From Ilyomonas sp964249755 (GTDB lineage Bacteria > Bacteroidota > Bacteroidia > Chitinophagales > Chitinophagaceae), in assembly GCA_964249755.1 (NCBI GenBank), contig CAXUDB010000001.1, positions 124,001-188,000 on the forward strand: a DNA stretch of 64,000 bases, written 5' to 3'. The position numbers were made by a program, and so were the translations under genes. Shown here in pieces: positions 52,191 through 60,253 of this stretch. The notes under the pieces were generated by a model that ran no database searches, had not been told where the DNA came from, and worked only from the letters and a program-made list of their open reading frames with translations. The first letter of the stretch is position 1. Each line of letters begins with the position of its first letter.

Positions 52191-53537
52191 TTGCCAAAAC
52201 ACATTACCGTGCAGCCGTCTATTCAAAATCTGAGTCTTTCTTTCGAGTTTCTTCATAGCGTCATCAGCCGGCGGCTACATTCTTATTTCAATAAAGAAGC
52301 GCCTATACTGCAACCTGTAGAATTTTGTAATGAAGAAAGTAATTCTTTTCTAAAACAGTACTTCCCATTCCCTGTCGGCACAGATGAACGCATTCTCCTT
52401 CTTATTGCCTTAGCGCCGCATTTATACCCTAACTTTTTTGAATCTCTTATACAGGAAGTATTGCCGCAAGGTGGAGACTTTCCGCAGTTTGGCGGCGTAA
52501 GAGGCAGCAGTTATCGCGGCTTTCTTCCTACGGGCGAAACCGCGCAATTTATACTGGCTGGCGATGATTTTGAAAAACGGATACAACTGCAAAAACTGCT
52601 GCTGGGTGATAGTATCATCGTGAAGGAAAACATAATAGAACTGGAACCGGTGAAAGTCGGCGAACCGCTAATGAGCGGGCGACTGATGATGTCCGGTGAA
52701 TGGCTGCACCGCATTCTTACCGGCGAAGAGTTGCCTCCAAAATTCAGCGTTGATTTTCCGGCAAAAAAAATTACTACCGGCATGACGTGGAATGATTTGG
52801 TACTGAGCGCTTATACAGCGGAGCAGATTAACGACATCGTTATCTGGCTGCAAAACCATGAGAAAATAAGCAGCGATGAAGTGCTGGGCAGGAAAATAAA
52901 ACCGGGTTACCGCATCCTGTTTCATGGTCCGCCGGGCACGGGCAAAACACTTACCGCAGCTTTGCTGGGCAAGCAGTTTCAAAAAGATGTGTACCGCGTT
53001 GATATTTCGCAAATGGTATCGAAATACATTGGCGAAACAGAAAAGAATTTGGAGAAAGTATTTTCGAAAGCCGAGCACAAAGACTGGATACTTTTCTTCG
53101 ATGAAGCCGATGCGCTCTTTGGAAAACGAACCAATGTGCAAAGCTCGCACGACCGCTATGCCAACCAGGAAGTATCGTACCTGCTACAGCGCATAGAAGA
53201 TTATGCCGGCTTGCTGATTCTGGCTTCCAACTTCAAAAGCAATATGGATGAGGCTTTCCTGCGGCGCTTTCACAGCATCATTCATTTCCCGGCTCCTAAA
53301 GCAGCAGACCGGCTGAAGCTTTGGCAAAAAACATGGCCGGCGAATTTTAAACCAGAACCTTCTGTTCAGTTGAATGAGTTAGCTGAAAAATATGAATTAA
53401 ATGGTGCAACAATATTAAATGTAGTGCATGGTGCAACGCTGAAAGCCGCTTCCCGGAATGATGAATTTATTCGTTACAGTGATATTAACGAAGCGATTCG
53501 CAAAGAATACAGAAAGGAAGACAAAACGATGAATTGA
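52191..53537 (+). CDS. eCIS AAA+ ATPase (Afp15/Pvc15-like)
   Basis: 448 aa from the TTG at 52191 (GTG at 52209 is an alternative; the ATG at 52163 is out of frame). The N-terminal 200 residues are particle-specific. The ATPase core has Walker A GPPGTGKT (246-253), VSKYIGETEKNLEKVF, Walker B ILFFDEADALFG (around 300-311) and the arginine region DEAFLRRFHSIIHFPAP (around 355). It belongs to the membrane-bound or cytoplasmic classical AAA family found in eCIS loci, where it aids assembly or loading of particles. It is the last gene and ends 3 bp from the convergent namA stop. Confidence 0.9.
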   Translation: MPKHITVQPSIQNLSLSFEFLHSVISRRLHSYFNKEAPILQPVEFCNEESNSFLKQYFPFPVGTDERILLLIALAPHLYPNFFESLIQEVLPQGGDFPQFGGVRGSSYRGFLPTGETAQFILAGDDFEKRIQLQKLLLGDSIIVKENIIELEPVKVGEPLMSGRLMMSGEWLHRILTGEELPPKFSVDFPAKKITTGMTWNDLVLSAYTAEQINDIVIWLQNHEKISSDEVLGRKIKPGYRILFHGPPGTGKTLTAALLGKQFQKDVYRVDISQMVSKYIGETEKNLEKVFSKAEHKDWILFFDEADALFGKRTNVQSSHDRYANQEVSYLLQRIEDYAGLLILASNFKSNMDEAFLRRFHSIIHFPAPKAADRLKLWQKTWPANFKPEPSVQLNELAEKYELNGATILNVVHGATLKAASRNDEFIRYSDINEAIRKEYRKEDKTMN

Positions 53538-53540
53538 TTA

Positions 53541-54611
53541 TTATTTAGGCTTTGCTCTTTCATACTGAACCGGATAACTATACGCATCGCCCAATTGCTG
53601 CGCTGCATGTAAAGGAAAATAAGGATCGCGCAAACTTTCGCGGGCTATTAAAATTAAATCTGCCTCATCTTTTTCCAGAATAGCGTCGGCTTGTTGCGCA
53701 TTTGTAATCAAACCGACAGTACCGGTTAGAATGTTTGCTTCTCTTTTTATTTGCTTTGCAAATTCCACCTGGTAGCCGGGTTTAAGAGGGATATTTGCTT
53801 TAGACACATTGCCGCCGGAGGATGTATCAATCAAGTCCGCGCCATGTTCTTTTAATAAGGAAGCTAGCTTTACTGAATCCTCTATTGTCCAGCCACCTTC
53901 CGTCCAGTCGGTGGCGGAAAGCCTTATAAACAGTGGCTTTTCGTTGCTCCACACTTTTCTAACAGCATCTGTTACTTCCAGCAGCAAGCGTATCCTGTTT
54001 TCGAAAGAGCCGCCATATTCATCTGTTCTTTGATTACTTAGAGGTGAATAAAACTGGTGTAATAAATAACCATGCGCTGCATGAAGTTCAATTACATCGT
54101 AACCAATTTCTATGCAGCGCTGAGCTGCCGCTGTAAAATCGTTGATTATTTTTTTAATGCCTTCTTTATCCAGTTCTAAAGGCGCTTCTGTGCCTTCATG
54201 AAAAGGCAACGCGCTGGGCGCAACTGTTTGCCATCCATTGGGTTCATCAGAAGAAATCAGTTTGCCGCCATCCCAGGGCTTTTGTGTGCTCCCTTTTCTT
54301 CCGGCGTGAGCAAGCTGTATGCCTGCCAAAGCACCTTGCTGCTGAATGAATGAAACAATCTCCTTCCATTTTCCGATGTGTTCCTCCTTCCATAAGCCGG
54401 CATCTGCATAAGTAATGCGACCTTCCGGCGACACGGCTGTTGCTTCCTGGATAATCAAAGCTGCACCACCTACCGCACGACTACCCAGATGAACCAGGTG
54501 CCAGTCGCTGGCAAACCCATCTTCAGATGAATACTGACACATGGGAGAGATAACAATGCGATTTTTTAAGGTTATATTTTTGATTGATAACGGCGATAAT
54601 AATTTGCTCAT
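53541..54611 (-). CDS. namA: NADPH dehydrogenase, old yellow enzyme (YqjM/NamA type)
   Basis: 356 aa, the TIM-barrel flavoenzyme. It opens LLSPLSIKNITLKNRIVISP with MCQYS (Cys at residue 25 is the YqjM-type thiol ligand). Other features are AGIQLAHAGRKGS, IELHAAHGYLLHQFYSPLSN and NQRTDEYGGSFENR. The FMN phosphate site lies in GGNVSK and TGTVGLITNAQ. These enzymes reduce alpha,beta-unsaturated carbonyl compounds with NADPH. All key residues (H-A-A-H, R-x-D-x-Y-G) are present. It converges on the eCIS ATPase gene, 3 bp between stops and no terminator seen. Confidence 0.92.
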   Translation of the reverse strand: MSKLLSPLSIKNITLKNRIVISPMCQYSSEDGFASDWHLVHLGSRAVGGAALIIQEATAVSPEGRITYADAGLWKEEHIGKWKEIVSFIQQQGALAGIQLAHAGRKGSTQKPWDGGKLISSDEPNGWQTVAPSALPFHEGTEAPLELDKEGIKKIINDFTAAAQRCIEIGYDVIELHAAHGYLLHQFYSPLSNQRTDEYGGSFENRIRLLLEVTDAVRKVWSNEKPLFIRLSATDWTEGGWTIEDSVKLASLLKEHGADLIDTSSGGNVSKANIPLKPGYQVEFAKQIKREANILTGTVGLITNAQQADAILEKDEADLILIARESLRDPYFPLHAAQQLGDAYSYPVQYERAKPK

Positions 54612-54632
54612 AAATTATATTGTAGAATAAAA

Positions 54633-54661
54633 AAGCAGCTTCTTATAAAAAAGCTGCTTAT
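54633..54661 (-). terminator. terminator downstream of the PolX-like gene
   Basis: AAGCAGCTT at 54633-54641 pairs with AAGCTGCTT at 54651-54659 with a 9-nt loop; read on the minus strand a run of six T follows. It lies 30 bp past the PolX-like stop and ahead of namA. Confidence 0.75.
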
Positions 54662-54688
54662 AACAATGAATGCAAAAGTAACTGATGC

Positions 54689-56356
54689 CTATCGTTTGGA
54701 TTGTTGCTGTTTAATGAAATCTTTAAACTGCTGCAAGCTAAAACTGCTTAGATTCTGTTCTTTGGTAACGCCGGCTTTTTGCGCCGCCAGCACACCGTAC
54801 TTTATATCATCAAAGCCATTAATGGAATGCGCATCAGGATTAATAGACGTAAGAACGCCTCTATCCAATGCATAAGAAAGATAGCGCCAGTCAATGTCTA
54901 AGCGGTGCGGATTCGCATTTAATTCAATCACTACATGGTTGGCAGCGCAGGCATCAATAATTATTTTGTGGTTAACCGGGTAACCACTGCGGCTGAGCAA
55001 CAACCTGCCTGTCATGTGTCCCAATATATTAGTATATGGATTTTCAATTGCTATTAATAAGCGTTTCATGGCTTTCTCCTCACTCATCTTTAAGTTAGAG
55101 TGAACAGATGCGATTACTACATCAAACCGAGATAAGATATCATTATTATAATCCAGATTTCCGTCATTCAGAATATCGCTTTCAATACTTTTAAAGATGA
55201 TAAATGGCGCTAACTTTTTGTTCAGTTCATCAATCTCTTTCCACTGCGCAAACAACCGTTCTTCACTTAAGCCTTTTGCATAAAAAGCAGTTTTAGAGTG
55301 GTCACTAAGAACGAGGTATTGCAAGCCCCGCTTCTTTGCCGCATTCGCCATATCGGCAATAGTGTTGTAACCATCGCTCCACGTACTATGTGAGTGAATG
55401 ATCGCGGTAATATCTTCTACCTGAATCACTTTGGGCAGTTGATGCTGCTTTGCTTTTTCTATGGTAGCAGCTTCTTCACGCAGGTAAGCAGGAATAACAT
55501 CAACACCTGCTTTTACAAAGATGTCTTCTTCGCTGCTGTACTTTTTTTCAAATGGAAATTGCTGCTGCCAGGCAGTTATAAATTCATCGCTGCTACTGGT
55601 GATGAACAAGTGTTGATAAACATCCTCCTTCGATACCTGATGAACTTGCAATGTGATGTTCTCATCACTTTTGTAAATGGTTGCATCACCATTTCCTTCT
55701 GCTTTTGAAAATCCTTTATCTTGTAAGAACGGATGTATCTTCTCGCCGTCAACCGTTGTTATCCATTCTATCTTTTCGATAATTTCATTGTGTTGTTTTA
55801 AAGCACCAGTAAGAAATGTTTCTTCTTCCGGAAACGACTGTTGCAATTCTTTCTCAAGTGCACTTGCTGTATCACATATTTCAGCATACAAAAAACTGCC
55901 TTTGCTACGCAAATAAAACTCGATGGAATCTCTGATATTTTGCTGCGTCTTCTCACCAAAACCTTTGTATAACAACAAACGGTTCTCGTTGCATGCATAC
56001 AATAACTCCCCTAAATTTTCAATGTCAAGTTCTTTCCAGATGGTTGAAATTTTCTTAGCGCCCAAGCCTTTTATATTGAGCATTTCGATCACACCCGGCG
56101 GTGTTTTTTCAATGTATTGATTCAACAGCGGCAACTCGCCCGTTTGCAGTTGCGTCATTATTTTTTTGGCAATCGCATCGCCCACTCCGGGAATAGAATG
56201 TATTTCCTCTTCCGATAAATCACTGAGCTCTTTTGTTAGCTTATCTATTGTGAAAGCCGCGCTGGCATAGGATTTCGTCTTAAAGCTGTTCTCGCCATGT
56301 ATATCCATCAGTTTGGCAAGCAGAGAAAAATTATGCGCAATGGTTTCGTTGTCCAT
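54689..56356 (-). CDS. PolX-like protein: HhH, degenerate polymerase domain, PHP domain
   Basis: 555 aa. Residues 1-110 carry the helix-hairpin-helix DNA-binding parts (IPGVGDAIAKKI, IKGLGAKKISTIW). The polymerase-beta-like domain (about 110-320) should contain G-S-x-R-R-G..G-D-x-D, but here reads G184-A-L-K-Q-H-N-E-I-I-E-K-I-E197. So the two metal-binding Asp are Lys195 and Glu197 and the basic RR is KQ. The PHP domain (about 335-550) is intact: IHSHSTWSDGYNTI, LVLSDHSKT, IESDILNDG, ASVHSN, HMTGRLLL and ELNANPHRLD. A phosphoesterase/3'-5' nuclease or apurinic role is thus more likely than polymerisation. Loss of polymerase residues can be seen in related Bacteroidota proteins, as far as I recall. 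Confidence 0.85.
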   Translation of the reverse strand: MDNETIAHNFSLLAKLMDIHGENSFKTKSYASAAFTIDKLTKELSDLSEEEIHSIPGVGDAIAKKIMTQLQTGELPLLNQYIEKTPPGVIEMLNIKGLGAKKISTIWKELDIENLGELLYACNENRLLLYKGFGEKTQQNIRDSIEFYLRSKGSFLYAEICDTASALEKELQQSFPEEETFLTGALKQHNEIIEKIEWITTVDGEKIHPFLQDKGFSKAEGNGDATIYKSDENITLQVHQVSKEDVYQHLFITSSSDEFITAWQQQFPFEKKYSSEEDIFVKAGVDVIPAYLREEAATIEKAKQHQLPKVIQVEDITAIIHSHSTWSDGYNTIADMANAAKKRGLQYLVLSDHSKTAFYAKGLSEERLFAQWKEIDELNKKLAPFIIFKSIESDILNDGNLDYNNDILSRFDVVIASVHSNLKMSEEKAMKRLLIAIENPYTNILGHMTGRLLLSRSGYPVNHKIIIDACAANHVVIELNANPHRLDIDWRYLSYALDRGVLTSINPDAHSINGFDDIKYGVLAAQKAGVTKEQNLSSFSLQQFKDFIKQQQSKR

Positions 56357-56410
56357 GCTGTGAAAATAAAAAGAAAAGAAGAATCAGAATGGAGTTGATA
56401 CAATAAAAAA

Positions 56411-56431
56411 GTCCCGGTAAAAAACCGGGAC
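56411..56431 (-). terminator. terminator after the histone H1-like gene
   Basis: GTCCCGGT at 56411-56418 pairs with ACCGGGAC at 56424-56431; read on the minus strand a run of six T follows. It closes the gene at 56463-56663. Confidence 0.85.
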
Positions 56432-56462
56432 TTCATGTAAGTAAAGTAAGAATAAAATCTAA

Positions 56463-56663
56463 CTACTTAGCTGCTTTCTTAGCTGCCTTTTTAGGAGCGG
56501 CTTTTTTTGCTACTGCTGCTTTTTTAGGAGCGGCTGCTGCCTTTTTAGGAGCAGCTTTTTTTGCTGTTGCAGTTGCAGCTTTCTTAGGAGCTGCGGCTTT
56601 TTTCGGTGCAGCTTTCTTTGCAGTTGCAGCTTTCTTTGTAGCTGCTTTTTTTGCAGTTGCCAT
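56463..56663 (-). CDS. histone H1-like Lys/Ala/Pro-rich protein
   Basis: 66 aa made almost only of K, A, P and T in repeats of the form KKAAPKKAA/KKAATKKAA, as in the C-terminal tail of histone H1 and in bacterial Hc1/AlgP-type proteins. It should bind DNA through charge, without a folded core. The repeats make internal length variation likely. The gene has its own terminator and lies between polX-like and rpmA. The ATG at 56663 directly opens MATAKKAATKK, so the start is clear. Such proteins are common in Bacteroidota and their function is mainly inferred (nucleoid compaction). Confidence 0.8.
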   Translation of the reverse strand: MATAKKAATKKAATAKKAAPKKAAAPKKAATATAKKAAPKKAAAAPKKAAVAKKAAPKKAAKKAAK

Positions 56664-56740
56664 AATTGTACTTTTAATTGGTTAGTAAATATGCCTGTAA
56701 AAGTACATACATTATGCCAACTGCAAAAATTAAAATATGC

Positions 56741-57007
56741 TTAAGCCGTTACCTCTGCGCCGTTAACAGAGATAGTAGTCTTGTTATCTTTTGTTTTCTT
56801 AAACTGAACTACGCCATCCTGCAAAGCGAACAACGTAAAGTCTCTTCCCACACCTACATTTTTACCGGGATGATATTTTGTGCCGCGCTGGCGAACAATG
56901 ATGTTGCCTGCAATGGCAGGCTGACCACCATATATCTTTACACCGAGGCGTTTGCTGTTACTGTCGCGGCCGTTTTTTACAGAGCCTTCCCCTTTTTTAT
57001 GTGCCAT
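56741..57007 (-). CDS. rpmA: 50S ribosomal protein L27
   Basis: 88 aa. The motif MAHKKGEGSVKNGRDSNSKR followed by LGVKIYGGQPAIAGNIIVRQRGTK is the L27 signature; HPGKNVGVGRDFTLFAL and a short C-terminal beta segment complete it. L27 reaches towards the peptidyl-transferase centre through its N-terminus. No N-terminal cleavage extension (as in Firmicutes) is present. It follows rplU by 46 bp on the same strand, the normal rplU-rpmA pair. Confidence 0.97.
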   Translation of the reverse strand: MAHKKGEGSVKNGRDSNSKRLGVKIYGGQPAIAGNIIVRQRGTKYHPGKNVGVGRDFTLFALQDGVVQFKKTKDNKTTISVNGAEVTA

Positions 57008-57053
57008 AAAAACGATTGAATATTGTTTATTGAATATAGTTAATTAAACAGCA

Positions 57054-57359
57054 CTAAGCAATACTGCTGATTCTGATCTGCGTATAATGCGTGCGGTGTC
57101 CGTGCTTCTTACGGAATCCTTTGCGACGCTTCATCTTAAAAGCAATTACTTTATCGCCCTTCACCAGGTCACTTACGATTTCTGCTTTCACTACTGCCTT
57201 CACATCAGCGCCGAGCGAAAGATTATTGTCGTTACTAGTAAGCAATACATCGCTGAATTCAATGGTATCGCCGGCATTGCCTGCAATATGAGGAACGTAC
57301 AGGCGGTCGCCTTCCTGCACTCTAAACTGCTGTCCGGCTATTTTTACAACTGCAAACAT
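57054..57359 (-). CDS. rplU: 50S ribosomal protein L21
   Basis: 101 aa. MFAVVKIAGQQFRVQEGD at the start and the C-terminal KMKRRKGFRKKHGHRTHYTQ block (final IRISSI) are the L21 signatures; L21 is an early-assembling protein of the large subunit. It is the first gene of the rplU-rpmA pair. A TACTTTTG box lies about 20 bp upstream of its ATG. Length is normal. Confidence 0.97.
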   Translation of the reverse strand: MFAVVKIAGQQFRVQEGDRLYVPHIAGNAGDTIEFSDVLLTSNDNNLSLGADVKAVVKAEIVSDLVKGDKVIAFKMKRRKGFRKKHGHRTHYTQIRISSIA

Positions 57360-57379
57360 AATTTCTGAAATTAGGGCGG

Positions 57380-57387
57380 CAAAAGTA
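57380..57387 (-). promoter_or_regulatory. TAnnTTTG promoter box for rplU-rpmA
   Basis: On the minus strand TACTTTTG occupies 57387-57380, an exact fit to the Bacteroidota -7 box, about 20 bp before the rplU ATG. A -33 box is not obvious. Confidence 0.5.
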
Positions 57388-57526
57388 GGATTTATAAAGG
57401 AAAGTTCCGAATGATATAGTAAATATTTCCAAAGGAAAATTTAATGTTAGTTCAATCACAAAGATGCAAAGGCCCAAAGATGAACAATAAATTCTCGTTA
57501 AACCTCTATGTCTTGATGGCTAAGAA

Positions 57527-58597
57527 TTAGTGGATGTCCTCCTTCGGCGCATCTAATGTTCGGTTCAAACCCGGTGGTGCAAAGCGTGTATCCTTTAGTA
57601 AGGCACTATCTGTAAGTGTGTATAAAAAAGAAGTAATCTGCCCGATTTCAAAATTCGATAGCTTCATGTTTTTTACTAAAGAATCCGTTGTTGGTCCATC
57701 CACAACACTACTGCGATAATGATTCATCACATCTAAGATGCTGAAAAACCTTCCATCGTGCCCATAGGGAAATGTAACCATCACATTGCGCAGGCTCGGC
57801 ACCTTAAATTTTAAAGAATCAGACGGCAACCTTGTAATCCGCATTCTGCCCGAATCGTTTAAAAAACTATCCACCGGTAAGCCAACATTGCGGTAGCTTA
57901 AATCGGTAAAAAGAGGTTCGGTATGACAGGCAACACATTTCTTTTCAAAAATCTCGTAACCTAACCGTTGGGATAAGGTAAACTGTGCTTCACCACGTTT
58001 TACTTTATCGTAATAAGAATTGCTGCTCACTATCATCAGTAGAAACTGGCTCAAGGCTTTGGTGATGCGTTGTGTATTGATTTGCTCACTTCCAAACGCA
58101 GCTTTAAACATCGCTTTGTACTCCTTATCACGGTTCAGTTTATGTATAATAGAATCCAGCACTTCGCTCATCTCGCTGGACGATTCAATAGGCACCAGCG
58201 GCTGAACATCCAGATGAGTCACGCCGCCATCATACATAAATTCTTTTTGCCACGCCAGGTTAAACAAACCCGGTGCATTGCGTGCCGTAAAAGAATTGTT
58301 ATAGCCGTGGCTTAGCGGATGATCGTAAGTAGCGAAAGCGCCAAACTGCTGGTGACAGCTTGCGCAGGGAAAGTTGCCATCCTTGCTCAACCGCCCATCA
58401 TAAAATAATTTTCGTCCCAATTCAAAGCCTTCTTTTGTGATTGGGTTTTTAGAAAAGTCATACGATGGTTTTGGCCAGCCATCGGGAAGTGGAAAAGAAA
58501 GAGGCGTTGCGGTAGTTGTTGCGCGGGAAATAAAAATAAAATTGCTGCTTGCGGCAACGATACATAACAGGGCTACTATCACAAACAGCTTCTTCAT
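57527..58597 (-). CDS. di-heme cytochrome c peroxidase (CCP/MauG family)
   Basis: 356 aa with a short N-terminal signal or anchor (LFVIVALLCIVAASSNFIF). Two c-type heme sites are present: CASCH (C78-H82) and CVACH (C220-H224). Between them is the typical LSHGYNNSFTARNAPGLFNLAW block and later RITRLPSDSLKFKVPSLRNV with GHDGR. The enzyme class reduces H2O2 in the periplasm using electrons from small cytochromes; MauG-like members instead oxidise protein residues. Candidate distal ligands cannot be assigned from sequence alone. It is a single gene, divergent from tolC. Confidence 0.9.
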   Translation of the reverse strand: MKKLFVIVALLCIVAASSNFIFISRATTTATPLSFPLPDGWPKPSYDFSKNPITKEGFELGRKLFYDGRLSKDGNFPCASCHQQFGAFATYDHPLSHGYNNSFTARNAPGLFNLAWQKEFMYDGGVTHLDVQPLVPIESSSEMSEVLDSIIHKLNRDKEYKAMFKAAFGSEQINTQRITKALSQFLLMIVSSNSYYDKVKRGEAQFTLSQRLGYEIFEKKCVACHTEPLFTDLSYRNVGLPVDSFLNDSGRMRITRLPSDSLKFKVPSLRNVMVTFPYGHDGRFFSILDVMNHYRSSVVDGPTTDSLVKNMKLSNFEIGQITSFLYTLTDSALLKDTRFAPPGLNRTLDAPKEDIH

Positions 58598-58762
58598 AGA
58601 GCAAAACGACGAAAGTAAAAATGAAAGGGCAAAAGATTCTGTAAAAAAAGAAACTTACCTCACCGGAAGCCATTGTTAACAATAATCTTATTTTGCAGCC
58701 GCTATTGTACTGAGCCGGTTTTCCGTTTATGTATTTTCGGTCGGTAACATTTGGCTACCTTC

Positions 58763-58770
58763 TATTTTTG
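58763..58770 (+). promoter_or_regulatory. TAnnTTTG promoter box for the TolC gene
   Basis: TATTTTTG at 58763-58770 matches the Bacteroidota -7 box exactly; the ATG codons at 58775/58778 lie only 5-8 bp on, so transcripts may be almost leaderless. No clear -33 box. Confidence 0.4.
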
Positions 58771-58774
58771 TTTT

Positions 58775-60211
58775 ATGATGAAGCAGTTGCTGATACTAAC
58801 GGGCTTATTCTTTCCTTTCTTCCTGTCTGCACAATCTGACAAATGGGATTTGCAGCGCGCGGTAGATTATGCTGTGCAAAATAATATTTCGGTAAAACAG
58901 AGCGATGTGCAGGCGCGCCTTACTGCGCTGCAAACGCAATTGGCAAAAGGCGCCGTTATTCCTAATCTAAACTTCAACACACAGGCAGGTTATCAATTTG
59001 GCCGTAACATCGATCCTACCTCCAACCAGTTCATCAACCAGAAAGTATTTTTCCAGAGCTACAGCCTGCAAACAAATGTTACGCTTTTTAACTGGTTTAA
59101 TATTAAGAACCAGGTAAAAGCCGCGCAGGCAGCCGCAGAGGCTGGTCGCCTGGATGTAGACCGGGTGAAAAACGATATATCGCTGAATGTAGTAGCGGCA
59201 TACTTGCAACTGCTGCTTTCAATGGAGCAGATTAATATTGCCAAAGCGCAGATTGCGCTGAGTGATTCGCAACGCATCATCACAAGAAAGCAAGTTGATG
59301 CCGGCAGCATGCCGGAACTAAATGCGGCGCAAATTGAATCGCAGCTTGCTTTAGACAGCAGCACATACATTACCGCAGTAAGTAGCATGCAGCAAAACAA
59401 ACTTCAGCTGATTGCATTGCTGAACCTGGATGCCAGACAACCTTTCGAGGTAAGCATTCCTGACGTAGATAAGATTCCGTTGCCACCTTTAAGCGAGTTA
59501 GATCCGGCTGTATTGTTTGAGATTGCTACTACCACACAGCCACAGCAGCAGGTAGATTCGCTTCGCATTACTTCTAACCAATATAGTGTTAAGGCTTCGC
59601 GCGGAGCTATGTATCCAACGCTGTCGGCGTTTGCATCTGCTGGTTCCAATTATGCCAGCAGTTACCGGCAGCAGTCTATCGATTCTGCGGTCGTTACGCA
59701 AAAAATCGGTACGGTGGATGTAAGCGGTTCTCCTTACGACGTATTCAATACTTCAACCGCATATTTTCAAAGATTTATTAAACCCACTTATTTTAAGCAG
59801 GTTGGCGATATCAATTTAAGTCAGTCCATCGGCGTTCAGCTCAACGTTCCCATCTTCAATGGAAGACAATTGCGCACCAATTACGAACGTGCGAAACTAA
59901 ATCTCGAAAACAGCAAGCTGCAACTGGCATTAGACAACCAAACGCTTCAGCAAAACATTTACACTGCACGTGCCAATGCCGAAGCAGCGATACAAAAATT
60001 TTATTCTAACCAAAAAGCGGCAGGCTATGCCGAATATGCCAATGATCTGTCGCGCAAGCGCTACGAAATTGGTATGCTTTCTACGAGCGACTACCTTGTA
60101 GTGCAAAACAATCTGGCAACGGCGCGGTTTAATTTAGCAGCATCGCGCTACGATTATATCTTCCGCATTAAGCTGCTGGAGTACTACAAATTTGGTAAGG
60201 TTCAACTCTAA
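58775..60211 (+). CDS. TolC-family outer membrane efflux protein
   Basis: 478 aa from the ATG at 58775 (the frame opens at a TTG at 58751, and an ATG at 58778 is equally likely). A signal peptide (LLILTGLFFPFFLSAQ) precedes the repeated helical fold: DLQRAVDYAVQNNISVKQSD and the usual paired segments (VAAYLQLLLSMEQINIAKAQ; ERAKLNLENSKLQLALDNQT). The short sequences QFGRNIDPTSNQF and YPTLSAFASAGSNYA belong to the beta-barrel entrance. The protein forms the trimeric channel of efflux or type I secretion systems. It stands 42 bp ahead of a MacA-type adaptor gene on the same strand. Confidence 0.9.
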   Translation: MMKQLLILTGLFFPFFLSAQSDKWDLQRAVDYAVQNNISVKQSDVQARLTALQTQLAKGAVIPNLNFNTQAGYQFGRNIDPTSNQFINQKVFFQSYSLQTNVTLFNWFNIKNQVKAAQAAAEAGRLDVDRVKNDISLNVVAAYLQLLLSMEQINIAKAQIALSDSQRIITRKQVDAGSMPELNAAQIESQLALDSSTYITAVSSMQQNKLQLIALLNLDARQPFEVSIPDVDKIPLPPLSELDPAVLFEIATTTQPQQQVDSLRITSNQYSVKASRGAMYPTLSAFASAGSNYASSYRQQSIDSAVVTQKIGTVDVSGSPYDVFNTSTAYFQRFIKPTYFKQVGDINLSQSIGVQLNVPIFNGRQLRTNYERAKLNLENSKLQLALDNQTLQQNIYTARANAEAAIQKFYSNQKAAGYAEYANDLSRKRYEIGMLSTSDYLVVQNNLATARFNLAASRYDYIFRIKLLEYYKFGKVQL

Positions 60212-60253
60212 GTTTTTATTTCATTCCATCATACAGAAAGAAAATCTCTCCTT

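Noticed and set aside
27816..53537. Prophage or type VI secretion system
   Set aside because: No capsid, terminase, portal, integrase or lysis genes, and no TssJLM membrane complex; DUF4255, DUF4157, DUF5908 and the AAA+ ATPase point to an eCIS.
56463..56663. Low-complexity Lys/Ala frame as an artefact
   Set aside because: It has a good ATG, a dedicated terminator and the composition of known H1-like bacterial proteins, so I kept it as a gene.
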